A DNA stretch of 64,000 nt from Streptomyces sp. NBC_01268 (lineage in GTDB: Bacteria > Actinomycetota > Actinomycetes > Streptomycetales > Streptomycetaceae). A model generated the notes under the pieces. That model had not been told where the DNA came from. It did no database searches and saw only the letters and a program-made list of their open reading frames with translations. Location: assembly GCF_036240795.1 (NCBI RefSeq), contig NZ_CP108454.1:6508001-6572000 (forward strand). Reading direction: 5' to 3'. The first letter of the stretch is position 1, and every line of letters begins with the position of its first letter. This document shows positions 43,101 through 52,081 of the stretch, piece by piece. The position numbers were made by a program, and so were the translations under genes.

Positions 43101-44231
43101 TTGTCTTTCTCGCTTTCCCGTTCCACCGACGACTCCCGCTCCACCCCCGACCCGTCCTCCCTGCGCGCCTACGGCTGGGACGACGCCTGGGCCGCCGAGT
43201 TCGCGCCGTACGCGGCGCAGGGCCTGCTGCCCGGCCGGGTCGTCCGCGTCGACCGCGGCCAGTGCGACCTCGTGACCGAGGCCGGACTCGTGCGCGCCGA
43301 CACCGCCTTCGTCACCCCGCACGACCCGCTGCGGGTGATCTGCACCGGCGACTGGGCCGCCGTCGACCCCGAGGGCGTCAACGACCCCCGCTACGTACGG
43401 GCCTGCCTGCCCCGCCGCACCGCGTTCGCCCGGTCCACCTCGTCCAAGCGGTCCGAGGGGCAGATCCTCGCCGCCAACGTCGACCACGCCATCATCACGG
43501 TCTCGCTCGCCGTCGAGCTCGACCTGGGGCGCATCGAACGCTTCCTCGCCCTGGCCTGGGAGTCCGGCGCGCAGCCGCTCGTCGTGCTCAGCAAGGCCGA
43601 CCTGGTGCCCGACCCGGTCGGGCTCTCCTACCTGGTCGAGGACGTCGAGACGGTCGCCCCCGGCGTCCAGGTGCTGCCCGTCAGCTCGCTCACCGGCGAG
43701 GGGGTCGACGTGCTCCACGCGGTCGCCGCCGGCGGCACGAGCGTGCTGCTCGGCGTCTCCGGCGCGGGGAAGTCGACCCTCGCCAACACCCTGCTCGGCC
43801 AGGACGTGATGGAGGTCCAGGCCGCCCGCGACGTGGACGGCAAGGGCCGGCACACCACCACCACCCGCAACCTGCTCGTGCTGCCCGGCGGCGGGGTGCT
43901 CATCGACACGCCCGGACTGCGCGGCGTCGGCCTCTGGGACGCCGAGGCGGGCGTCGGCCAGGTCTTCAGCGAGATCGAGGAGCTGGCGGGCGACTGCCGC
44001 TTCCCGGACTGCGCCCACGAGACGGAGCCCGGCTGCGCCGTCACCGCCGCCATCGAGGACGGCTCGCTGCCCGAGCGGCGCCTCGACAGCTACCGCAAGC
44101 TGATCCGTGAGAACCAACGCCTCGCCGCCAAGACCGACGCGCGGCTGCGCACGGAGATGCTGAAGGACTGGAAGCGCAAGGGCGCCGAGGGCCGCGCGGC
44201 CATGGACATCAAGCGGGGCCGCGTCCGCTGA
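43101..44231 (+). CDS. rsgA: Ribosome small subunit-dependent GTPase RsgA
   Basis: This 376-aa circularly permuted GTPase helps late 30S subunit assembly. The motif order is G4 (VVLSKADLV), G5-like (LPVSSLTGEG), G1 (LGVSGAGKSTL), G3 (LIDTPGLRGVG), confirming permutation. An N-terminal OB-fold (residues 40-110) and a C-terminal zinc site CRFPDCAHETEPGC are complete. The start is TTG 43101 with AAGGG 6 nt upstream; no in-frame ATG or GTG fits better. Confidence 0.94.
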   Translation: MSFSLSRSTDDSRSTPDPSSLRAYGWDDAWAAEFAPYAAQGLLPGRVVRVDRGQCDLVTEAGLVRADTAFVTPHDPLRVICTGDWAAVDPEGVNDPRYVRACLPRRTAFARSTSSKRSEGQILAANVDHAIITVSLAVELDLGRIERFLALAWESGAQPLVVLSKADLVPDPVGLSYLVEDVETVAPGVQVLPVSSLTGEGVDVLHAVAAGGTSVLLGVSGAGKSTLANTLLGQDVMEVQAARDVDGKGRHTTTTRNLLVLPGGGVLIDTPGLRGVGLWDAEAGVGQVFSEIEELAGDCRFPDCAHETEPGCAVTAAIEDGSLPERRLDSYRKLIRENQRLAAKTDARLRTEMLKDWKRKGAEGRAAMDIKRGRVR

Positions 44232-44377
44232 GCCGGTGGGCCGCCCGGGCGGGGGCGGGGGCGGGAGCGGGAGCCCTGCGGGGGCGGGCCCGCCCGAGCC
44301 GCCCCCGCCACCGCCCCCGGCTCTCGGCGTCCGAAAACCGCCAGACGGGTGCGGGGCGGTCCCGCACACTGGAAGGC

Positions 44378-45751
44378 ATGACGGAGACGCTCACGCCCCC
44401 GCCCGGGGGCACCGAAGAGGACACCCGGTACGAGGCGGTCAGCAGCCGCGACGCCCGCTTCGACGGCGTGTTCTTCTTCGCCGTCTCCACCACCGGCATC
44501 TACTGCCGTCCCAGCTGCCCCGCCGTCACCCCCAAGCGGCGCAACGTCAGCTTCTTCCCCACCGCCGCGGCCGCCCAGGGCCACGGCTTCCGGGCCTGCC
44601 GCCGCTGCCGCCCCGACGCCGTGCCCGGCTCCGCAGAGTGGAACGTCCGGGCCGACGTCGTGGGGCGCGCCGTGCGGATGATCGGCGACGGCGTCGTCGA
44701 CCGCGAGGGCGTCCCCGGTCTCGCCGACCGGCTCGGCTACAGCGCCCGGCAGGTCCAGCGCCAGCTCACCGCCGAGCTCGGCGCCGGGCCGGTCGCCCTG
44801 GCCCGCGCCCAGCGTGCCCACACCGCGCGGCTGCTCCTGCAGACCACCGGCCTGCCCGTCACCGAGATCGCCTTCGCGGCCGGGTTCGCCAGCGTCCGCC
44901 AGTTCAACGACACCATCCGCGCGATCTACGCCCGCACCCCCAGCCGGCTGCGCGAAGAGTCCGGCACCGGAGCCGGGCCGCGGACCGCGCTCGCCGCCGG
45001 GGTGCCGCTGCGGCTCGCCCACCGGGGCCCGTACGCGGCGGGCGAGGTCTTCGACCTGCTCGCCGCCGAGGCCCTGCCCGGCGTCGAGGAGGTCGTCGGG
45101 ACCCCCGGCGCCCGCACCTACCGGCGCACCCTGCGCCTCCCGTACGGCACCGGCGTCGTCTCCGTCGACGAACGCTCCCCGGGCCGCTGGCTGGAGGCCC
45201 GCATCCACCTCACCGAGCTGCGCGACCTCACCACCGCCGTCCAGCGGCTGCGCAGGCTCCTCGACCTGGACGCCGACCCGTACGCCGTCGCCGAACGGCT
45301 CGGCGCCGACCCCGTCCTCGCCGCCGAGGTCGCGGCCCGGCCGGGCGTCCGCTCGCCGGGCACGGCCGAACCGGAGGAGTTCGCGGTACGGACCCTCGTC
45401 GGCCCGGACCGCGCCGGGCGGCTCGTCGGGGCGCACGGCACCCCGCTGGAGACACCCTGTGGCAGCCTCACGCACGTCTTCCCCGAGCCCGCCGCCCTGA
45501 CCGGCGACCCGCTCGCGGGCCCGCTCGCCACCGCGCTCGCCGACGGCACCCTCCGGCTCGACCCGGGCGCCGACCGCGCCGCCACCGCCGCCGCCCTGGC
45601 CGCCGTGCCGGGCCTGACCCCCCGCGCCGCCGCCGTCATCCGCACCCGCGCCCTCGGCGACCCCGACGTCGCCCCGGAGGGCCTGCCGGACCGCCCGGAG
45701 TGGCGGCCCTGGCGCTCGTACGCGGCCCGGTACCTGCGCGTCACCGGCTGA
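44378..45751 (+). CDS. Ada-AlkA fusion: DNA-3-methyladenine glycosylase 2 with Ada-type regulator domain
   Basis: This 457-aa protein joins an Ada N-terminal zinc domain (Cys43, Cys47, Cys74, Cys77 in YCRPSCP and FRACRRC), an AraC-type helix-turn-helix (about 95-195, TEIAFAAGFASVRQFNDTIR) and an AlkA glycosylase domain (about 210-457). Cys43 would accept methyl groups from DNA phosphotriesters and switch on expression, while the AlkA part removes alkylated bases. In the glycosylase hairpin the usual GPWTA is TPRAA, and LGDPD carries the likely catalytic Asp. The start has CACACT 7 nt upstream and may be leaderless. Confidence 0.9.
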   Translation: MTETLTPPPGGTEEDTRYEAVSSRDARFDGVFFFAVSTTGIYCRPSCPAVTPKRRNVSFFPTAAAAQGHGFRACRRCRPDAVPGSAEWNVRADVVGRAVRMIGDGVVDREGVPGLADRLGYSARQVQRQLTAELGAGPVALARAQRAHTARLLLQTTGLPVTEIAFAAGFASVRQFNDTIRAIYARTPSRLREESGTGAGPRTALAAGVPLRLAHRGPYAAGEVFDLLAAEALPGVEEVVGTPGARTYRRTLRLPYGTGVVSVDERSPGRWLEARIHLTELRDLTTAVQRLRRLLDLDADPYAVAERLGADPVLAAEVAARPGVRSPGTAEPEEFAVRTLVGPDRAGRLVGAHGTPLETPCGSLTHVFPEPAALTGDPLAGPLATALADGTLRLDPGADRAATAAALAAVPGLTPRAAAVIRTRALGDPDVAPEGLPDRPEWRPWRSYAARYLRVTG

Positions 45752-45775
45752 ACCGGCTGGGGGCCGGCCTCAGCC
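45746..45775. terminator. Imperfect stem-loop between convergent alkA and DUF456 genes
   Basis: GGCTGA at 45746-45751 and TCAGCC at 45770-45775 enclose CCGGC/GCCGG arms, giving an interrupted hairpin. It includes both stop codons of the convergent genes, which are 18 bp apart, and so could end transcription in both directions. Confidence 0.5.
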
Positions 45776-46252
45776 CCAGATCACCGCGCACGCCCACGCG
45801 CCGACGATCAGCAGACAGGAGAAGAGCTCCACCAGGACGCTCGTCCCGGCCGCCCGCATCACCGTGCGGGTGGCCGCCCGCGCCTGGCCGTGGCCGCCGA
45901 GCCGCAGCCGCTCGGAGAGGTACACACCGCCGACGAAACCGGGGATCGCGCCGAGCACCGGGATCAGCAGGAACCCCAGGACGGCGCCCACCCCCGCGTA
46001 CGCGACCATCCGCCGGGTGATGCCGACGCCCCGGAAGCGGCGGGGCGGCAGCTGCCACACGACCACCTGGGTGAGGAGCAGCAGGCCCGTCGACGAGACC
46101 AGCAGGATCCAGGCGAGCCCGGTCTGCTCGTGCAGCGCCCACCAGAGCATGGCCGCCCACACCAGCCACGTCCCCGGCACGCCGGGCGTCAGCACCCCGA
46201 ACAGTCCGAGCAGCATCACCATCGCGATCAGCAGGAGCTGCCACACACCCAT
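45770..46252 (-). CDS. DUF456 membrane protein
   Basis: This 160-aa protein has about four membrane segments (LLLIAMVMLLGLFGVLTPG, ILLVSSTGLLLLTQVVVW, and two more) with a Gly-rich loop GAIPGFVGGVYLSER that is typical of DUF456. The function of the family is unknown. ATG 46252 is the first start with homology. The gene lies downstream of, and in the same direction as, the 144-aa gene at 46307-46741 and may be cotranscribed (54-bp gap). Confidence 0.85.
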   Translation of the reverse strand: MGVWQLLLIAMVMLLGLFGVLTPGVPGTWLVWAAMLWWALHEQTGLAWILLVSSTGLLLLTQVVVWQLPPRRFRGVGITRRMVAYAGVGAVLGFLLIPVLGAIPGFVGGVYLSERLRLGGHGQARAATRTVMRAAGTSVLVELFSCLLIVGAWACAVIWG

Positions 46253-46306
46253 CTGCCAAGGGTGCAGGAATCCGCTCGTTCTCGCAGGTCGCGGGGTACG
46301 TACGGG

Positions 46307-46741
46307 TCAGGCGGCGAGCGGTATCGCGGCGGCGACCAGGTGCCGCTCCCGGCGGCTGATCAGCGGGAAGACGATCTTCAGAGAGCTCTCGCTGTACGGC
46401 GAGGAGAGCACGAAGGAGGAGTTGAGGATCCGCTCCTTGATCTCCGAGCGGAAGAGGTGGGCGCGCTGGATCGTCATCCGGTGCCCCACCGGCTTCGCGA
46501 AGGTCTGGTCGGCCTCGAAGATCAGCAGTCGGCGGTCGGTCATCGCCAGGTACATGGGCGTCGGCACCGGGACCACCGTCAGCGCCCCGCCGCTCGCGAG
46601 CGCCGACGCCACGCCGAACGCCGCCGTCCTGCCCACCGACACGGTGCTCAGGCCCACGATGGTCGTCACCTCCACCCGCTCCCCCGGCTCCAGCATCGGG
46701 GTGACGGCGGTCAGCAGGGCGCGGCGGCGCCTTCCGTTCAT
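46307..46741 (-). CDS. Small PH-like (YokE-type) domain protein, function unknown
   Basis: This 144-aa protein starts at ATG 46741 with AGGAG 6 nt upstream. The basic N-terminus (NGRRRRALL) is followed by a hydrophobic stretch (about 45-65) and a region with alternating pattern, MYLAMTDRRLLIFEADQTFAK, which looks like a bacterial PH-like (YokE/bPH2) fold. No catalytic residues are apparent. It sits downstream of the TrmB/LuxR-type regulator on the same strand. Confidence 0.6.
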   Translation of the reverse strand: MNGRRRRALLTAVTPMLEPGERVEVTTIVGLSTVSVGRTAAFGVASALASGGALTVVPVPTPMYLAMTDRRLLIFEADQTFAKPVGHRMTIQRAHLFRSEIKERILNSSFVLSSPYSESSLKIVFPLISRRERHLVAAAIPLAA

Positions 46742-46870
46742 GAGGGTGCTCCTGGGAGGGAAGTGGGGGTACGGGGACGGCGTGGCGGGTGCAGGGCGAG
46801 TGCGACGCGGGCGGAGGCGGAAATCGGCCGCCACCTTACGGCCACCCCGCCGCGCCCCGGCCACCGCCCC

Positions 46871-46940
46871 CGCGCTCCCGCGCTCGACGCCGCGCCCCCG
46901 CGCTCGACGCCGCGCTCCCGCGCTCGACGCCGCGCCCCCG
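46871..46940. repeat. Tandem 20-bp repeat, 3.5 copies
   Basis: The unit CGCTCGACGCCGCGCCCCCG is repeated at 46881-46900, 46901-46920 (one substitution) and 46921-46940, with a half copy at 46871-46880. It fills the gap between the 144-aa gene and the stop of the regulator gene and is not in a conserved reading frame. Copy number could vary between strains. Confidence 0.85.
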
Positions 46941-46943
46941 CTC

Positions 46944-47927
46944 CTACCGTCGGGCCACCCACCCCTTCTCGTACGCGTGCCAGCCCAGCTGCAGCCGGGT
47001 CGTCACACCGGTCAGCTCCATCAGCCCCTTCACCCGCCGCTGGACCGTGCGCAGGCCCAGCTCCAGTTGCTTCGCCACGCTCGCGTCGGTCATCCCGGCC
47101 AGCAGCAGCGACAGGATCTCCAGGTCCGTCGGGTCCGGGCCGGGGCTCTCGTCCTGGGTCAGCTGCGCGCCCGCGCCGAGCCGCAGCGGAAGCGCCTCCC
47201 GCCACACCGACTCGAAGAGGCCCATCAGCGATTCGAGCAGACCGCTGGCGTGCACGACGAGCGCGGCCGGCTCCGCACCGCGGCCGGTGAGCGGCACCAT
47301 GGCCAGGGACCGGTCCGCGACCACCAGCTTGGTCGGCACCCGGTCCACGATCCGGATCCGCTCCTCGCGGCCGAGCGCCGCCGACAGCTCCAGCAGCCCC
47401 GTGGGCAGCGTCAGCACCTCGCGCTCGATGACCACCCGGTAGCGCACGCCCCGCTCCGCGGCCTGTTCCTCCGCGTCGTTCTCCATGCCGGACACCGCGA
47501 TCGGCTTGCCCGTCACCAGTGCGCAGACCTCCTCGGTCGCGCCGAGCTGGAGCTGGAGGAAACGGTGCGTGACGGCGCTCGCGCCGGTCACCACCTCCAC
47601 CAGGTCGTGCACGGCGGGCTCGGTCGCCTCGGCGCGGTACTCCTGGGCCAGCAGCGCCGCCGCCAGCTCCGCCTGTTCCAGCTCGTGCCGCTGCTGGGTG
47701 AGCAGCGCGCCGAGCGCCACACCGGGCGGCGCGGCGACCCAGCGGCCGGTGCGCGCGGAGGACTGGGCGGCGAGTCCCTGCGACTCCAGACGGCGCAGCG
47801 CCCGCTCGGTGTCGTTCTCCGGCAGCGCCAGCCGGTGGGCGAGATCGGAGACCTCCGCCGCGCCCAGCGCGACGAGCGCGCGGTAGGCGGACTCCTGCCG
47901 TTCGTCGAGTCCTATCGCACCCAGCAT
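46944..47927 (-). CDS. TrmB/LuxR-type transcriptional regulator
   Basis: This 327-aa regulator begins with a TrmB-like winged helix (LDERQESAYRALVALGAAEVSDLAHRLALPEND) and ends with a LuxR-type helix-turn-helix (TDLEILSLLLAGMTDASVAKQLELGLRTVQRRV). The central region is probably a sensor. ATG 47927 is chosen; an in-frame ATG at 47972 would add 15 residues encoded by the CCGGAC repeats. Such regulators are common next to S8 peptidase genes in Streptomyces, and here the protease gene is divergent across 233 bp, so control of the protease is likely. Confidence 0.82.
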   Translation of the reverse strand: MLGAIGLDERQESAYRALVALGAAEVSDLAHRLALPENDTERALRRLESQGLAAQSSARTGRWVAAPPGVALGALLTQQRHELEQAELAAALLAQEYRAEATEPAVHDLVEVVTGASAVTHRFLQLQLGATEEVCALVTGKPIAVSGMENDAEEQAAERGVRYRVVIEREVLTLPTGLLELSAALGREERIRIVDRVPTKLVVADRSLAMVPLTGRGAEPAALVVHASGLLESLMGLFESVWREALPLRLGAGAQLTQDESPGPDPTDLEILSLLLAGMTDASVAKQLELGLRTVQRRVKGLMELTGVTTRLQLGWHAYEKGWVARR

Positions 47928-47945
47928 CCCTGACCCCACCCCTCG

Positions 47946-47992
47946 CCGGACGTCCCCGGACGACCCGGACATTCACCGGACGTCCACCGGAC
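47946..47992. promoter_or_regulatory. Five helically phased CCGGAC repeats
   Basis: CCGGAC occurs at 47946, 47956, 47965, 47976 and 47987, with steps of 10, 9, 11 and 11 bp, all on one face of the helix. They lie between the divergent regulator and protease genes, directly upstream of the regulator. This is a plausible cooperative binding array for the adjacent regulator. Confidence 0.5.
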
Positions 47993-48160
47993 GCGTTCGT
48001 TCCGTTGGTGCATTGGCGGGAAACGGCCACGGCGCATTCCCGCCTCGCCCATCCTGCCTGCACCACCCTCACCTCTGCCAATGTGGCGCCACCGCAGCAC
48101 CAACAGCCTCCGGACATGGGGCCTTTATGCCTGCATTGCCGGAATCAGATGGGGAGAGCG

Positions 48161-51100
48161 ATGCGCCCGATTTCGCGTACGGCCCTGGGGGCGGCGACCG
48201 CCGCCGTCCTGGCCGTCACCGCGGTCGCGGCGTCCGCGGCCGCAGCGCCGCAGGACGCCCAGGCGACCGGCAAGCGACCGCTGGTCGGCAGCGACACCGC
48301 CGCCAGGAGCGGGCAGCGGCCCGCCACCGTCACCCTCGTGACCGGCGACCGGGTCCTGCTCACCCGCGACGCCGAGGGCAACCCGGCCGCCGCCGCGCTG
48401 CCCCGCGAGGACGGCACCGTGCCGCTCGTGCAGACCCGCCGATCCGGCCAGGACCTGTACGTGTACCCCGAGGGCGCCACCGCCGCGCTGGCCGCGGGCC
48501 GGGTCGACGAGGAGCTGTTCAACGTCACCGGCCTGGTCCGTCAGGGCTACGACGACGCCGCCTCCGCCACCCTGCCGCTGATCGGCGTCTACGGCACGGA
48601 TCTGGCCACCACCCGCGCGGTCCCGCCCGCCCCGCGCGGCGCCACCCGCGGCCAGGTCCTGAAGACCGTCGACGCCGTGGCCCTCAAGGCCGACAAGAAG
48701 CAGGCCGCCACCTTCTGGGCCGATGTCACCGGGCCCGCCGCCCGCTCGGCCGGCGGTCTGCGCAAGCTGTGGCTCGACCGCAAGGTCCAGGCCACCCTGG
48801 AGCGTTCCACCGCCCAGGTCCACGCCCCCGAGGCCTGGGCCGCCGGCTACGACGGCACCGGCACCAAGGTCGCCGTCCTCGACACCGGCGCCGACGCCGA
48901 ACACCCGGACCTCAAGGGCCGGATCGTCGCCTCGGAGAACTTCACCGACTCCGCCGGCACCGACGACCGCCAGGGCCACGGCACCCACACCATCTCCACC
49001 GTCGGCGGCTCCGGCGCCGCCAGCGGCGGCAAGAAGAAGGGCGTCGCTCCCGGCGCCGCCCTGCTCAACGGCAAGGTCCTCAACGACTACGGCTCCGGCG
49101 CCACTTCGTGGATCATCGCCGGCATGGAATGGGCCGTCGCCCAGGGCGCCGACGTCGTCTCCATGAGCCTCGGCAACCCCTCCGAGACCGACTGCACCGA
49201 CCCGATGAGCGTCGCCGCCGAACAACTCGCCCAGAACGAGGGCACGTTGTTCGTCATCGCCGCGGGCAACTCCGGCCCCGGCAACAACACCGTCTCCTCG
49301 CCCGGCTGCGCGGTCGGCGTCCTGACCGTCGGCGCCACCGACCGCGACGACTCCACCGCGTCCTTCTCCAGCCGCGGCCCGGCGTCCGACGCGGCCCACA
49401 CCCTCAAGCCGGAGATCGCCGCGCCCGGCGTCGGCATCTCCGCGGCGGCGGCCGGCGGCCGCGGCGTCTACGCCTACCAGTCGATGTCCGGCACCTCGAT
49501 GGCCACCCCGCACGTCGCGGGCGCCGCCGCCATCGTCAAGCAGCGCCACCCCGACTGGACCGCCCAGCAGATCAAGGCCGCCCTCGTCTCCTCCGCCGAC
49601 AGCGGCGTCCCCGGCGACGCCCGCCAGGTCGGCGGCGGCCGCCTCGACGTCAAGGCCGCCGTCGACCAGACCGTCCTCAGCGCGCCCGCCGTCCAGGGCG
49701 GCACCTTCAACTGGCCGCAGGACAGCAGCGACCGCACCACCGTCACCGTCCCCTACACCAACACCGGCGACCGGCCCGTCACCCTCTCCCTCGCCGTCGA
49801 GAGGCTCACCGGCAACGACGGCTCCGCCGTCCGCTCCCCGATGGCCCGGCTCGGCGCGCGCACCGTCACCGTCCCGGCCGGCGCCACCGTCCAGGTCCCG
49901 CTCCGCATCGACCCCGCCGCCCACCTGGAGCGCGCCCAGTACGGCGACGTCACCGGCCGGGTGGTCGCCACCGGCGCCGGCGGCGTCCACGTCTCCACCC
50001 CGTTCGCGCTGTACGTCGAACCCGAGACCCTCACCCTGCGCGTCAAGCTGATCGACCGGCAGGGCAAGGCCGCCGACGGCGCCTCCTCCGTCGACGTCAT
50101 CGGCACCGACGACGCCACCGGCTCCCGCCGCTTCAACGAGGGCTCCGCCGACCAGGTCTACCGCCTGCGCGCCGGCCGCTACTTCCTCTCCTCCTTCGTC
50201 ACCACCGCCGACCCCGGCGAGGGCGCCACGCTGACCGACTCGATCAGCTACCTGGCCCGCCCGCAGCTGGAGCTGAAGAAGGACACCACCGTCGTCCTCG
50301 ACGCCCGGCAGGCCCACCGCCTCTCGGTCCGCACCGACAAGCCGTCCGAACCCCGCGGCGCCACCCTCGCCTTCGCCCGCTCCTGGGACGGCACCTGGCT
50401 GCACGCCGGCACCGCCACCGGACCGCGCACCGTCCGCGGCTACTACGCGTCCGTCGAGGGCCGCGCCGACGACGGCGACTTCGAGTTCGGCAGCTACTGG
50501 CGCGCCGCCGCCCCGCAGATCGAGCGCCTCGCGACCGGCGACGGCATGCGACTGCACCCGCTGACCGCGTCCATCGCCTCCGACAACCTCGACGGCACCG
50601 GCTCCGCCCGCCTCGTCGACGCGGGCACCGGCACCCCCGACGAGCTGAAGGCAGCCGCGGTGCAGGGCCGGATCGCCCTGGTCCGGCTGCCCGACGGCAG
50701 CACCGCCGCGGGCACCCTCGCCCGCAACGCCAAGGCGGCCGGAGCCGTCGCCGTCGTCGCGTACCACCAGGCCGCCGGCCGCTGGTACCCCGGCGGCGGG
50801 TTCACCGGCCTCGGCCTGCCGGTCCTCTCCGTCCCCGCCGACGAGGCCACCGCGCTGCTCGGCAGGCTCACCGCCGGCGAGGTCACCCTCTCCTGGAAGG
50901 CCACCGCGAAGAGCCCCTACCTCTACAACCTCGCCTTCCCCGAGGACCGCCCGGTCCGCGACGACCGGAGCTACCGCGTCGAGGACCGCGACCTCGGCCG
51001 CACGGACTCGCGCTACGGGTCCGCCGGCATCGCCACCGACTTCGTCGACTTCCCGGCCGCCTACCGGCCCGACGGCACCGCCGTCTCGTTCGGCTCGCTG

Positions 51101-51934
51101 GAGACCGTCCCGGCGCCCGGCACCCGCACCGAGTACTACACCGCCGGCGACACCACCTGGCGGCAGCTGGTCGGCAGCAGCTTCCCGTTCGGCGAGCTCA
51201 TGGTCGGCGACGCGCACGGCTACCGCCCCGGCGAGCGGCGCACCGAGCACTGGTACGACGGCGTCATCGCCCCCACCGCCCCGCGCGACGCGGCCGGGAA
51301 GCCGGTCCTCGTCGCCGAGCGCCAGGGCGACCTCATCGGCTTCGCGGACGCCATCTGGGGCGACTCCACCCACCACGCCGAGCCCGGCTCCTTCGGTGAC
51401 ATCGGCAGCCTGCGCCTGAGCAGGGACGGCGAGACCATCGGTGAGACCGGCTGGCCGTTCGGCGTCTTCGAGGTCCCGGCCGAGCCCGGCACGTACCGGC
51501 TCGAGCAGAACACCATGAAGATCGGCAGCAAGGTGTGGGCCCGCTCCACCTCCGTCAACTCGGTGTGGGAATTCACCTCCAAGTCCGACCCGAGCGTCTA
51601 TTCTCAGGGCATCCCGATTCTCTTCCCCCGGTACGACCTTCCGGAGGACGGACTCAAGACCCTCGCCGCGGCGGACGGCCAGCGGATCGGCCTCAGCGCG
51701 ACGGGTCACGCGGGCTACACCCCCGCGGCCCTCACCTCGGCCAGGCTCTCGTACTCCTACGACGGAGGCGAGACCTGGACCTCGGCCCGGGTCTCCCAGC
51801 AGGGCGACGGCTGGACCGCGACCGTGAACCACGCGGGCGCGACCGGCAAGCAGGTCACCCTGAAGACCGAACTGACGGACGCCAACGGCAACTCCGTCAC
51901 CCAGACCGTGGTCCGCGCTTACGACGTGCGCTGA
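48161..51934 (+). CDS. Secreted S8 (subtilisin-like) serine peptidase, large
   Basis: This 1257-aa exoprotease has a signal peptide (RTALGAATAAVLAVTAVAASA) and a propeptide to about 205. The catalytic domain carries Asp241 (VAVLDTGAD), His273 (GHGTHT), the oxyanion Asn in AAGNSGPGN and Ser446 (GTSMATPHVAGAA). A ~500-residue extension follows, including a PA-like region (about 830-930, GRIALVRLPDGSTAAGTLARN) and beta-rich C-terminal domains. ATG 48161 has GGGGAGAG just upstream; the longer frame from 48005 has no signal peptide at its start. It is probably regulated by the divergent TrmB/LuxR-type gene. Confidence 0.93.
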   Translation: MRPISRTALGAATAAVLAVTAVAASAAAAPQDAQATGKRPLVGSDTAARSGQRPATVTLVTGDRVLLTRDAEGNPAAAALPREDGTVPLVQTRRSGQDLYVYPEGATAALAAGRVDEELFNVTGLVRQGYDDAASATLPLIGVYGTDLATTRAVPPAPRGATRGQVLKTVDAVALKADKKQAATFWADVTGPAARSAGGLRKLWLDRKVQATLERSTAQVHAPEAWAAGYDGTGTKVAVLDTGADAEHPDLKGRIVASENFTDSAGTDDRQGHGTHTISTVGGSGAASGGKKKGVAPGAALLNGKVLNDYGSGATSWIIAGMEWAVAQGADVVSMSLGNPSETDCTDPMSVAAEQLAQNEGTLFVIAAGNSGPGNNTVSSPGCAVGVLTVGATDRDDSTASFSSRGPASDAAHTLKPEIAAPGVGISAAAAGGRGVYAYQSMSGTSMATPHVAGAAAIVKQRHPDWTAQQIKAALVSSADSGVPGDARQVGGGRLDVKAAVDQTVLSAPAVQGGTFNWPQDSSDRTTVTVPYTNTGDRPVTLSLAVERLTGNDGSAVRSPMARLGARTVTVPAGATVQVPLRIDPAAHLERAQYGDVTGRVVATGAGGVHVSTPFALYVEPETLTLRVKLIDRQGKAADGASSVDVIGTDDATGSRRFNEGSADQVYRLRAGRYFLSSFVTTADPGEGATLTDSISYLARPQLELKKDTTVVLDARQAHRLSVRTDKPSEPRGATLAFARSWDGTWLHAGTATGPRTVRGYYASVEGRADDGDFEFGSYWRAAAPQIERLATGDGMRLHPLTASIASDNLDGTGSARLVDAGTGTPDELKAAAVQGRIALVRLPDGSTAAGTLARNAKAAGAVAVVAYHQAAGRWYPGGGFTGLGLPVLSVPADEATALLGRLTAGEVTLSWKATAKSPYLYNLAFPEDRPVRDDRSYRVEDRDLGRTDSRYGSAGIATDFVDFPAAYRPDGTAVSFGSLETVPAPGTRTEYYTAGDTTWRQLVGSSFPFGELMVGDAHGYRPGERRTEHWYDGVIAPTAPRDAAGKPVLVAERQGDLIGFADAIWGDSTHHAEPGSFGDIGSLRLSRDGETIGETGWPFGVFEVPAEPGTYRLEQNTMKIGSKVWARSTSVNSVWEFTSKSDPSVYSQGIPILFPRYDLPEDGLKTLAAADGQRIGLSATGHAGYTPAALTSARLSYSYDGGETWTSARVSQQGDGWTATVNHAGATGKQVTLKTELTDANGNSVTQTVVRAYDVR

Positions 51935-51941
51935 TCACGCC

Positions 51942-51989
51942 GGTCCGCCGGGCGTCCTTCCCGTGGGGGGTGGGGTCGCCCGGCGGACC
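51942..51989 (+). terminator. Rho-independent terminator after S8 peptidase
   Basis: GGTCCGCCGGGCG at 51942-51954 and CGCCCGGCGGACC at 51977-51989 form a perfect 13-bp stem with a 22-nt loop, followed by ATTTTC. This is one of the clearest intrinsic terminators in the window. Confidence 0.85.
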
Positions 51990-52081
51990 ATTTTCCGCCC
52001 CACCCGTTCGCCACGGCGCTTTCCGCGACACATTTCCGGATGTCCCGTTTTCTGACGGCCTGTGCGGTGGACAATAAGGGC

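Noticed and set aside
46871..46940. Possible CRISPR array or small-RNA locus at the 20-bp tandem repeat
   Set aside because: Units are directly adjacent without spacers, so it is a simple tandem repeat.
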